13,301 nt of DNA from Oscillospiraceae bacterium (GTDB lineage Bacteria; Bacillota; Clostridia; Oscillospirales; UBA929): the NCBI GenBank assembly GCA_031258665.1, contig JAIRML010000139.1:1-13301 (forward strand), in the 5' to 3' direction. Of this stretch, positions 8,266 through 13,301 are shown piece after piece. The translations under genes were made by a program, and so were the position numbers. Every line of letters starts with the position of its first letter. Positions within the stretch are counted from its first letter, which is position 1. Under the pieces are notes generated by a model. The model worked only from the letters and a program-made list of their open reading frames with translations, had not been told where the DNA came from and made no database searches.

Positions 8266-9336
8266 TTATATTTTTGCAATAAAATCATATATTTTCAGCG
8301 TGAAGGTCGCGCCAACGCCGTTGCCGCCGCCGTCAACTTCGATGTCGCCATTTTGCCCGCGCAGTATCGCGCGCGCAAGCGACAGACCGATTCCGCAGCC
8401 TGTAAGCGAGCGCGAGCCTTGAAACCGTTTGAATAATCCGGCGATCTCGGCACGGGTCAGGCCATCGCCGCCGTCCGTGACGCTGACCCACGCACAAATC
8501 GGGTTCATGCCCAATTCGATGCGGAGTTCGCAGCCGGCGGGCGAGTGTTCCGACGCATTCTTGATGATATTTGTGAGCGCTTCGGCGGTCCAGCGGCGGT
8601 CGCAGTAGATTTTAATGCCCCCATGCGCCGCTTCGCCGCCGACCGATACACGCTGATTTTTCACGTCGAGCAGGGTCTGCAAGGGTTCGAGCGCGAGGCG
8701 GATCAATTCCTCTGACGGCACATTGTTTCGCTTAAACGTCACTGCGCCCGCGTCGAGTTTTGCCATTGTGAGCAGTGCCGACACGAGGAACGAGGTGTGG
8801 TCAAGGCTCTTACGGATGTTTGCGGCAAACTCCGCTTGCTTTTCTGGAGGCAGCCCGCCGGCACCGAGCGCGTTTTCGAGCAGATCGGTCATGATCCCGA
8901 TGGACGTCAGCGGTGTTTTGATTTGGTGTGAGATGTCGGCAAGCGTGTTTTTCAACATGGCGCGCTCTTTTTGGAGCGCGTCAACCTCCTCGTTGCGCCG
9001 CGTGACGAGCGTGTGAATGTCGTTGCGCAGCCTGAACGGCTTCGTGATGTAATCGTCGGCGCCGCCCTCGAAAGCGCGGACGACATGGCCCTCATCGTCG
9101 ACGACGGTGAGAAAGATCACGGATGTGTTCGAGAGCTTTTCGCGCACATCAAACCCTGTGCCGTCGGGCAGCTGCATATCCAGTATGGCAAGGTCGTAAG
9201 CGGCGGCGGCCATCGCGCGCGCGGCGGCGCGCGCGGTCTGCGCGTGCGTGACCGCGTAACCCTCCTGTTCAAGCGCGTAGACCAAACCGGACGCTATGAT
9301 CGCGTCGTCCTCTACGAGTAGAATGGCTCCGTTCAT
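8266..9336 (-). CDS. Soluble receiver-histidine kinase fusion (hybrid two-component protein)
   Basis: 356 aa from the ATG at 9336, preceded by AGGCGGTGA (9349-9341). N-terminal OmpR-like receiver domain (about 1-112): acidic pair D10/D11, phospho-acceptor D53 in LAILDMQLPDG, T77, K99 in YITKPF. A short helix (about 104-132) leads straight into the kinase: H-box LADISHQIKTPLTSI with H137, N-box N260, DxGxG at 288-292, and GxGxGL at 313-318. All phosphotransfer and ATP-binding residues appear intact. It lacks membrane segments, a sensor domain and a winged-helix output domain, so it should be cytosolic and cannot bind DNA itself. It lies upstream of the ABC exporter on the same strand, where response regulator and kinase are usually separate genes. 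The open frame extends to 9678, but those residues read through the hairpin repeats. Signal and phosphorelay partner are unknown. Confidence 0.9.
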   Translation of the reverse strand: MNGAILLVEDDAIIASGLVYALEQEGYAVTHAQTARAAARAMAAAAYDLAILDMQLPDGTGFDVREKLSNTSVIFLTVVDDEGHVVRAFEGGADDYITKPFRLRNDIHTLVTRRNEEVDALQKERAMLKNTLADISHQIKTPLTSIGIMTDLLENALGAGGLPPEKQAEFAANIRKSLDHTSFLVSALLTMAKLDAGAVTFKRNNVPSEELIRLALEPLQTLLDVKNQRVSVGGEAAHGGIKIYCDRRWTAEALTNIIKNASEHSPAGCELRIELGMNPICAWVSVTDGGDGLTRAEIAGLFKRFQGSRSLTGCGIGLSLARAILRGQNGDIEVDGGGNGVGATFTLKIYDFIAKI

Positions 9337-9442
9337 ATCTTCACCGCCTGTTGCGGTTCGATTTGATATACTTGCAGTTTCGCTTTGCGCCGACAGCCTT
9401 TCTTTGCAGATTCTCACGCTGCCGGTGCATAGCATGGATTCA

Positions 9443-9478
9443 TTTGGGTTGTGGGCTACAGGGGCAGCCCACGTTAGT
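9443..9478 (+). repeat. Dispersed two-hairpin element, copy B1 (second half only)
   Basis: It carries the TTTGGGTT lead-in and hairpin II (GTGGGCT 9451-9457 with AGCCCAC 9466-9472) followed by GTTAGT, but lacks hairpin I. It aligns to copy B2 at an offset of 72 bp with about three differences, all in the loop region, so B1 and B2 are a tandem pair. Confidence 0.75.
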
Positions 9479-9481
9479 GAC

Positions 9482-9551
9482 TTATGGCCGCAGAGCGGCC
9501 ATAAAAAACAAGAATTTGGGTTGTGGGCTGCGGAGGCAGCCCACGTTAGTA
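9482..9551 (+). repeat. Dispersed two-hairpin element, copy B2 (complete)
   Basis: Hairpin I: TTATGGCCGC (9482-9491) pairs perfectly with GCGGCCATAA (9495-9504), loop AGA. An A-rich linker AAAACAAGAATTTGGG follows. Hairpin II: GTGGGCTGC (9523-9531) pairs perfectly with GCAGCCCAC (9536-9544), loop GGAG, then GTTAGTA. This is the best-formed copy and serves as the reference for the family in this window. Confidence 0.8.
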
Positions 9552-9657
9552 TACACCGGATGAGTGGATGACGCAAGCCTCGATTTGCCGCGGGCATGGC
9601 TTCCTGCCAGTGTGCATCGCGATAGCAGCGCGCCTCGGCGCGCTTCGCCACAGACAC

Positions 9658-9693
9658 GAAAACCGGCGGCCTCACCATGGCGTGAGGCCGCCG
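9658..9693 (-). terminator. Rho-independent terminator of the coat-gene operon
   Basis: On the minus strand a perfect 12-bp GC-rich stem (9693-9682 with 9675-9664, six-base loop) is followed by GTTTTCGTGT (TTTT at 9661-9658). It lies about 56 bp past the stop of the second coat gene and before the kinase region. Confidence 0.75.
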
Positions 9694-9748
9694 ACGCTCT
9701 GATAACCAATATTTACCAACCCTGGGCGGCCCCCGTGGGGAGACCGCC

Positions 9749-10024
9749 TCAGTTCACAAATGTCTGCCGCAGCCCATCGACGTCGGCGGCGGGGGCGGGC
9801 TGGACAGGGTACCAGCCGCGGGCGTTCATGGACTGGAAGAGCTCGGATTGGATCGCGTGCCCGTCTTTGAGGAGGTCCAAAAAGTCGTCGCGCAGCTGTA
9901 TATTGACGCATTCGCCGGCGAAGGTGTTGTAGTTGCCTGAGAGAAATTTTTCGCTGGAGAGAAAGTCGTTCAGGATCTCTTTGTCTCCCAGCGTGCCGCT
10001 GGTTGCTTGGGTCGGTGTGTTCAT
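9749..10024 (-). CDS. CotF-like spore coat protein, 91 aa
   Basis: Small, charged, largely helical protein resembling the Coat F / CotF family of spore coat proteins (ferritin-like helical hairpins found in spore-forming Bacillota). Recognisable family features are TLGDKEILNDFLSSEKFL near the N-terminus, YNTFAGECVN (about 32-41), LRDDFLDLLKDGHAIQSEL (about 44-62) and an MNARGWYPVQ motif near the end. It has no signal peptide or membrane segment, as expected for a coat protein made in the mother cell. The ATG at 10024 is preceded by AAGGAGG, which overlaps the TAA of the upstream coat gene; the gap is 13 bases, so the two are co-transcribed and probably coupled. Assignment is by remembered family resemblance. 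Confidence 0.87.
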   Translation of the reverse strand: MNTPTQATSGTLGDKEILNDFLSSEKFLSGNYNTFAGECVNIQLRDDFLDLLKDGHAIQSELFQSMNARGWYPVQPAPAADVDGLRQTFVN

Positions 10025-10037
10025 GGTGGCGTCCTCC

Positions 10038-10223
10038 TTACCGAAGATGGTTGGTCAGTGTGTCGAAGTGCCGCTGGTGGCGGGCGGCGATGCTTGTGAA
10101 CTGGTTCTTCAGCGTCGTGTCGGTACACTGTCCGGCCATCGTCCGGTACTTCTTGACAAGGATCTGCTCCGTGCCGAGCAGGTCCTTGAGGGCCGAGCAC
10201 TCCTTGGTCGTCAGGTTGGCCAT
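10038..10223 (-). CDS. Short CotF-like spore coat-associated protein, 61 aa
   Basis: First gene of the two-gene coat operon. The sequence starts MANLTTKECSALKDLLGTEQ, continues with ILVKKYRTMAGQC (about 21-33) and ends in a helix ARHQRHFDTLTNHLR. This is the short form of the CotF-like family that clostridial genomes often carry next to a longer paralogue, as here. The start at 10223 is chosen because AAGGAG lies 8 bases upstream (10238-10233) and because the longer open frame to 10406 is only translation of hairpin repeat copy C. No membrane segment or signal peptide is seen. Expression during sporulation is expected, but I could not find a convincing sigma-E or sigma-K promoter. Confidence 0.87.
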   Translation of the reverse strand: MANLTTKECSALKDLLGTEQILVKKYRTMAGQCTDTTLKNQFTSIAARHQRHFDTLTNHLR

Positions 10224-10269
10224 TGGCCTCACTCCTTTTTGGCGCCCTCGCGCCCGATTTTCACCAATT

Positions 10270-10342
10270 GCTTTTGTTGCCGCGAAGCGGCAGTAAAAGC
10301 AAGAATTTGGGCTGCGGGCCGCGGGTGCAGCCCACGATAGTA
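10270..10342 (+). repeat. Dispersed two-hairpin element, copy C
   Basis: Hairpin I is a continuous 14-bp stem in plus-strand RNA (10270-10283 with 10287-10300, loop GAA), containing two G-U pairs (10276/10294 and 10277/10293). The linker AAGAATTTGGG matches copy B2. Hairpin II pairs TGGGCTGC (10308-10315) with GCAGCCCA (10327-10334), then CGATAGTA. From the TTTGGG lead-in on, it is the same length as B2 with only a few substitutions. It lies in the 235-bp gap between the coat genes and the phosphorylase. Confidence 0.78.
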
Positions 10343-10380
10343 TGGGCAAAATCCGGCGGGAGTATGTATGCGGCGCCCCG

Positions 10381-10400
10381 CGAGGCGCCTCAGCGCCTCG
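10381..10400. other. GC-rich hairpin between phosphorylase and coat genes
   Basis: CGAGGCGC (10381-10388) and GCGCCTCG (10393-10400) form an 8-bp stem, loop CTCA. It lies 59 bp past the phosphorylase stop on the minus strand. No T-run follows, so a terminator role is only possible. Confidence 0.4.
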
Positions 10401-10414
10401 ATCCAACCCCCGTG

Positions 10415-10458
10415 TTGTTGAAAAACAAAGTTTTTCAACAAATAAACAAGAATTTGAG
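10415..10458. terminator. Hairpin at the 3' end of the phosphorylase gene; half-copy D of the repeat
   Basis: A 12-bp perfect stem pairs 10415-10426 with 10430-10441 (loop AAA). It lies 17 bp past the glgP stop codon (10461-10459), so it can end or protect that transcript, although its T-runs are inside the stem and not after it. On the plus strand the stem is followed by ATAAACAAGAATTTGAG (10442-10458), the same linker that follows hairpin I in copies B2 and C. The position therefore matches the element, but the stem sequence is unrelated and hairpin II is absent. Confidence 0.5.
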
Positions 10459-12906
10459 TCATGACTTGCCGCCGACGATCTTGCAGGGCTGGATGTTCCA
10501 GATCTCGGAGGCGTAGAGATTGATCGTGTGGTCCGAGGAAAAATGCCCCGAGAGGGCGATGTTCGTGAGCGCCATGCGCTGCCAGGTCTCCTGGTCGCGG
10601 TAGCGCGCGCCCAGCCGCGCCTGTGTGTCCGCGTAGCTGTCGAAGTCGCGCAGCACGAAGAACTCGTCGTTGTACTGCAGGAGCGAACGCGTGATGTTGT
10701 TGAACTCGTCGTGCGGCTCCCGCGGGAAGAGCCCGCCCTGGAGCTGCGCCAACATGCGGCTCAGCCGCGTGTCGCTCTCTGCCAGCGCGGCGGCGTTGTA
10801 ACCGCCGTTTGCGTAATAATCCAGCACATCGCGGACCTTGAGGCCGAAGAGGAAGAAGTTGTCGTCCCCCACGAGCTCGCGGATCTCGATGTTCGCGCCG
10901 TCATCCGTGCCGATCGTCACCGCGCCGTTCATCATGAACTTCATGTTCCCCGTGCCAGAGGCCTCCTTCGAGGCGGTTGAAATCTGCTCGCTGACATCGG
11001 AGGCGGGGAAGACCAGCTCGGCGATCGGGATGCCGTAATTTTCGAGGAACACGAGTTTGATGCGCCCGTCCACGCGGCTGTCGCCCTGGATCACCAGGGC
11101 CAGCTCGTTGATGAACTTGATGATGTTCTTGGCGTAATAATAGCTCGGCGCCGCCTTGCCGGCGATGATGAAGGTGCGCGGCGTCATCTCAACGGCCGGG
11201 TTGTCACAGATCTGGTTGTAGAGGTGCAGGATGTGCAGGGCGTTGAGAAGCTGGCGCTTGTAGGCGTGGATCCGCTTGATCTGTACGTCGAAGATCGAGT
11301 CCGGGTCTACGGCCACGCCGTTGTTCTTCATGATATACGCGGCCAGGCGCTCTTTGTTTTGCCGCTTGATTCGGCGGAGCCGGTCCAGCACCACCGGGTC
11401 GGCGCGGAAGTCGAGCAGCCCCTTCAGCCGCTCCGGCGCCGAGATCCACTTTTCGCCGATGAGTTCGCTGATCATGTCTGTGAGCAGCGGGTTCGACTTG
11501 ATCAGCCAGCGGCGGTGTGTCACACCGTTTGTCTTGTTGTTGAATTTCTCCGGGAAGAATTCGCAGAGTTCTCGCATGACGACGCTCTTCAGCAGCTCGC
11601 TGTGGACGGCGGCCACGCCGTTGACGCTGTGCGAACCCACGACGGCGAGGTTCGCCATCTTGACGACGCCGTCTGAGATGATGGACATGCGCCGCACGCG
11701 TTCCGGGTCGTCCGGATAGGCCCTCATGAGCGCCAGGCAGAAGCGGCGGTTGATCTCTTCGACGATCATCATCATGCGCGGCAGGAGTTCCCGGAAAGTG
11801 TCGACCGGCCAGGTCTCCAGCGCCTCCGGCAGGATCGTGTGGTTTGTGTAGGCGATGATGGACGTGGTCTGCGCCCAGGCGTCCTCCCACCCCATGCCCT
11901 CCTCGTCTATCAAAATGCGCATGAGCTCGGGCACGGCCAGCGCCGGGTGGGTGTCGTTGATGTGCACGGCGATGCGGTCGGAGAGGTGTGCGATGTCCTG
12001 CTGCTTCCGCTTGAAGCGCCGCACAATGCTCGTGAGGCCGGCCGACACAAAGAAATATTGCTGCTTGAGGCGCAGCTGCCGGTTGCGGTAATTGGAGTCG
12101 TCTGGGTAAAGCACCTCGGAGATGGCCTCCACCGCGTAGCGGTTCGAGACGGCGCTGATGTAATCGCCCCGGGAGAAGGAGGAGAAGTCGAAGTAGCTGT
12201 CGATCGCCTCGGCGCTCCAGAGGCGCAGCGTGTTCACCGTGTTGTTGTGGTAGCCCAAGATGGGCATGTCGTACGGGACGGCCAACACGGGCACATAGTC
12301 CACATGTTCGAAGTGCACATGGCCCGTCTCGTCAAACGAGGTCTCCACCCGCCCGCCAAACTTGACCACCACGGCCTTGTCCGGCTTGCAGATCTCCCAG
12401 GCGTTTGTCTCCCGTAGCCAGTTGTCGGGCAGCTCCACCTGATAACCGTCGATGATCTTCTGTGAGAAGAGGCCGTACTTGTAGCGGATGCCGCAGCCGT
12501 GCCCCGGCAGGCCCATGGAGGCGATGGAGTCGAGGAAGCAGGCGGCCAGACGGCCCAGCCCGCCGTTGCCCAGCCCCGCGTCCGGCTCGACGCCGAAGAG
12601 CTCGTCCAGGTCGATGCCGAGTTCGGACAGACCCTGTCGGCAGATGTCGCCCATCCCCGTGTACAGCAGATGCGCCTCCAAAAATTTGCCCACCAAGAAC
12701 TCAAGCGAAAAGTAATACACCTGGCGATGGCCCTGGATCAGGTAGGTGTCGTTTGTTTTGATCCACTTGTCATTGATCGCGTCGCGGAGCATCGAGGCCA
12801 GCGCGACGTACTTGTCCGACAGGGAGGCGTCCTCCAGCGACTTGCCGAACATGGAGGCGATTTTCTTTTTGTAACTGCGCTTGAACGCCGCTTTGTTCGC
12901 AAACAT
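10459..12906 (-). CDS. glgP: Glycogen/maltodextrin phosphorylase
   Basis: PLP-dependent GT35 enzyme of the cytoplasm that releases glucose-1-phosphate from the ends of glycogen or maltodextrin. 815 aa, full length for bacterial members. Visible family signatures: YYFSLEFLVG (64-73), EPDAGLGNGGLGRLAACFLDS (107-127, two stretches of one conserved block), HINDTHPALAVPE, TNHTILPEALETWP, NNKTNGVTHRRWL, and the cofactor site EASGTGNMKFMMNGAV with PLP lysine K656. The start ATG at 12906 has GGAGG six bases upstream. Gene order with the coat genes could fit glycogen use during sporulation, but they are separated by a hairpin and 235 bp, so this is a guess. GlgP and MalP cannot be told apart from sequence alone; the symbol is the usual one for Bacillota. 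Confidence 0.96.
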   Translation of the reverse strand: MFANKAAFKRSYKKKIASMFGKSLEDASLSDKYVALASMLRDAINDKWIKTNDTYLIQGHRQVYYFSLEFLVGKFLEAHLLYTGMGDICRQGLSELGIDLDELFGVEPDAGLGNGGLGRLAACFLDSIASMGLPGHGCGIRYKYGLFSQKIIDGYQVELPDNWLRETNAWEICKPDKAVVVKFGGRVETSFDETGHVHFEHVDYVPVLAVPYDMPILGYHNNTVNTLRLWSAEAIDSYFDFSSFSRGDYISAVSNRYAVEAISEVLYPDDSNYRNRQLRLKQQYFFVSAGLTSIVRRFKRKQQDIAHLSDRIAVHINDTHPALAVPELMRILIDEEGMGWEDAWAQTTSIIAYTNHTILPEALETWPVDTFRELLPRMMMIVEEINRRFCLALMRAYPDDPERVRRMSIISDGVVKMANLAVVGSHSVNGVAAVHSELLKSVVMRELCEFFPEKFNNKTNGVTHRRWLIKSNPLLTDMISELIGEKWISAPERLKGLLDFRADPVVLDRLRRIKRQNKERLAAYIMKNNGVAVDPDSIFDVQIKRIHAYKRQLLNALHILHLYNQICDNPAVEMTPRTFIIAGKAAPSYYYAKNIIKFINELALVIQGDSRVDGRIKLVFLENYGIPIAELVFPASDVSEQISTASKEASGTGNMKFMMNGAVTIGTDDGANIEIRELVGDDNFFLFGLKVRDVLDYYANGGYNAAALAESDTRLSRMLAQLQGGLFPREPHDEFNNITRSLLQYNDEFFVLRDFDSYADTQARLGARYRDQETWQRMALTNIALSGHFSSDHTINLYASEIWNIQPCKIVGGKS

Positions 12907-12924
12907 GCTATTCCTCCGTTACAG

Positions 12925-13025
12925 GGCGCCGCCTCTTCCGGCGGGGCGCCTATGTCCGCCTATACCATCAGTATCGTGTGATCACGCCGGCGGAATAATA
13001 ATTTAAATAAAATATATCGAGGCAA
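12925..13025 (-). promoter_or_regulatory. Candidate glgP promoter and leader hairpin
   Basis: On the minus strand an AT-rich stretch contains TTGCCT (13025-13020) and TATTAT (13000-12995), a promoter-like pair with a long 19-bp gap. Downstream, in the leader, GGCGCC (12950-12945) pairs with GGCGCC (12930-12925), extended by GGC/GCC across a 2-base bulge, ending 7 bases before the GGAGG ribosome site. The hairpin might affect translation. Both parts are weakly supported. Confidence 0.3.
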
Positions 13026-13034
13026 ATAACAAAC

Positions 13035-13183
13035 TTTACCATCTCACCCACAGAGCCGCCAGAGCGGAGAGCAGGAGCAGATGTGCCATATAGGATGGTA
13101 AAATGATCCATTTTACCATCTCACCCACAGAGCCGCCAGAGCGGAGAGCAGGAGCAGATGTGCCATATAGGGTGGTAAAATGA
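13035..13183. repeat. Tandem duplication of a 77-bp unit with inverted ends
   Basis: 13035-13106 and 13112-13183 match over 72 bp with one difference (A at 13095, G at 13172), period 77 bp. In the first unit the ends are inverted copies (TTTACCAT / ATGGTAAA), and the second has nearly the same ends. At the junction, 13094-13105 and 13109-13120 form a 12-bp inverted repeat around ATC. An inner CCGC-CAGA-GCGG hairpin is also present in both units. Confidence 0.9.
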
Positions 13184-13202
13184 GGGTGCAGATAAAAAAT
13201 AT

Positions 13203-13230
13203 GGGTAGGGTGGGTGTTAGAGGGCAAGGG
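13203..13230 (+). other. G-run tract with quadruplex-forming pattern
   Basis: GGG runs at 13203-13205, 13208-13210, 13212-13214, 13222-13224 and 13228-13230 are separated by loops of 2, 1, 7 and 3 bases, which fits the usual G-quadruplex pattern. The surrounding plus strand (about 13180-13265) is strongly purine-rich. Confidence 0.4.
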
Positions 13231-13301
13231 AACGTGAGAAGCAAGATGAGAGGAAGGGGCGCTCGACATCACGAAACCAAAGATCGCTTTCGGCCTTGGT
13301 T

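Larger units (their letters stand above)
9337..9748. other. 412-bp intergenic region between the coat genes and the kinase
   Basis: No gene is seen. It holds the terminator of the coat operon (9658-9693), a short GC palindrome AGCGCGCC/GGCGCGCT (9627-9644, 2-base centre), and the tandem repeat copies B1 and B2 (9443-9551). Nearest the kinase is about 90 bp of plainer sequence that should contain its promoter; I see only a TATATC-like -10 (around 9368-9373 on the minus strand) without a convincing -35. Confidence 0.6.
12907..13301. other. 395-bp gene-free right end
   Basis: No gene is seen. From left to right it holds the glgP leader and AT-rich promoter region (to about 13025), the 77-bp tandem repeat (13035-13183), a purine-rich G-run tract (13203-13260), and an imperfect hairpin AACCAA...TTGGTT (13275-13301) cut by the window edge. 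A small open frame on the minus strand across the repeat has no ribosome site and is not called. Confidence 0.6.

Noticed and set aside
9213..9237. GC palindrome (GCGCGCGCGG type) inside the receiver domain
   Set aside because: It falls in codons for an Ala/Arg-rich helix and is explained by GC-rich coding of alanine and arginine.
9337..9678. N-terminal extension of the kinase fusion
   Set aside because: The extra residues read through repeat copies B1 and B2 in reverse, giving similar AAHNPN peptides. The AGGCGGTGA before the ATG at 9336 supports the short form.
9443..10342. Two-hairpin elements as integron attC sites
   Set aside because: The ends (CGTTAGTA) do not match the paired RYYYAAC/GTTRRRY core sites, there is no integrase, and the intervening genes are ordinary chromosomal ones in operons.
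10224..10406. N-terminal extension of the short coat protein
   Set aside because: It translates repeat copy C in reverse. The family normally starts at the MANLTTKE-type sequence, which has a good ribosome site.
13035..13183. CRISPR array
   Set aside because: Only two directly adjacent units, with just 5 bases between the matched blocks and no cas genes.
13036..13272. Small hydrophobic minus-strand peptide encoded by each 77-bp unit (MAHLLLLSALAALWVRW)
   Set aside because: It looks like a tiny membrane peptide and recurs, but there is no ribosome site, 77 is not a multiple of 3, and the single difference between units says nothing about coding.

Overview
The window looks like chromosome from a GC-rich, spore-forming anaerobic Bacillota, most likely a Clostridia-class lineage. 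Three things point there: two small CotF-type spore coat genes, a very large secreted-type GH2 glycosidase built from CBM32, helical, LamG and Ig-like modules, and a Bacillota-style sensor/ABC-exporter cluster. This is inferred from gene content; there is no rRNA or other marker to fix the taxon.

Layout. Bases 2-5215 (+) carry the 3' part of a multidomain beta-galactosidase-like enzyme whose N-terminus lies outside the window. It ends in a pair of strong hairpins (5217-5286) that separate it from everything that follows, all of which is on the minus strand. Reading leftward from the right edge, these are: glycogen/maltodextrin phosphorylase (12906-10459); two CotF-like coat genes in a tight operon (10223-9749) ending in a rho-independent terminator; a soluble receiver-histidine kinase fusion (9336-8266); and an ABC exporter made of an ATPase (7954-7268) and an FtsX-type permease (7271-5325) whose ATG and TGA overlap.

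How the genes fit together. The GH2 enzyme and the phosphorylase belong to carbohydrate use (external beta-galactoside cleavage and internal alpha-glucan breakdown), but nothing links them in one operon. The kinase fusion plus exporter looks like a rearranged form of the common antimicrobial-peptide sensing and detoxification module (response regulator, kinase, ATPase, permease). Here the receiver is joined directly to the kinase core, and both the DNA-binding domain and the membrane sensor are absent. The exporter promoter region nevertheless keeps a TGACA-N4-TGTCA dyad and an 11-bp-spaced direct repeat of the kind bound by OmpR/BceR-type regulators. The cluster also looks less GC-rich than its neighbours.

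The intergenic regions are unusually structured. A two-hairpin element of about 70-75 bp occurs in one tandem and two separate places, plus one half-copy. Its stems vary in sequence but keep pairing, and every non-Watson-Crick position that I found is G-U in one orientation only, which suggests selection on RNA. There is also a 50-bp near-perfect palindrome after the kinase gene, and a 77-bp tandem repeat with a G-run tract at the right edge.
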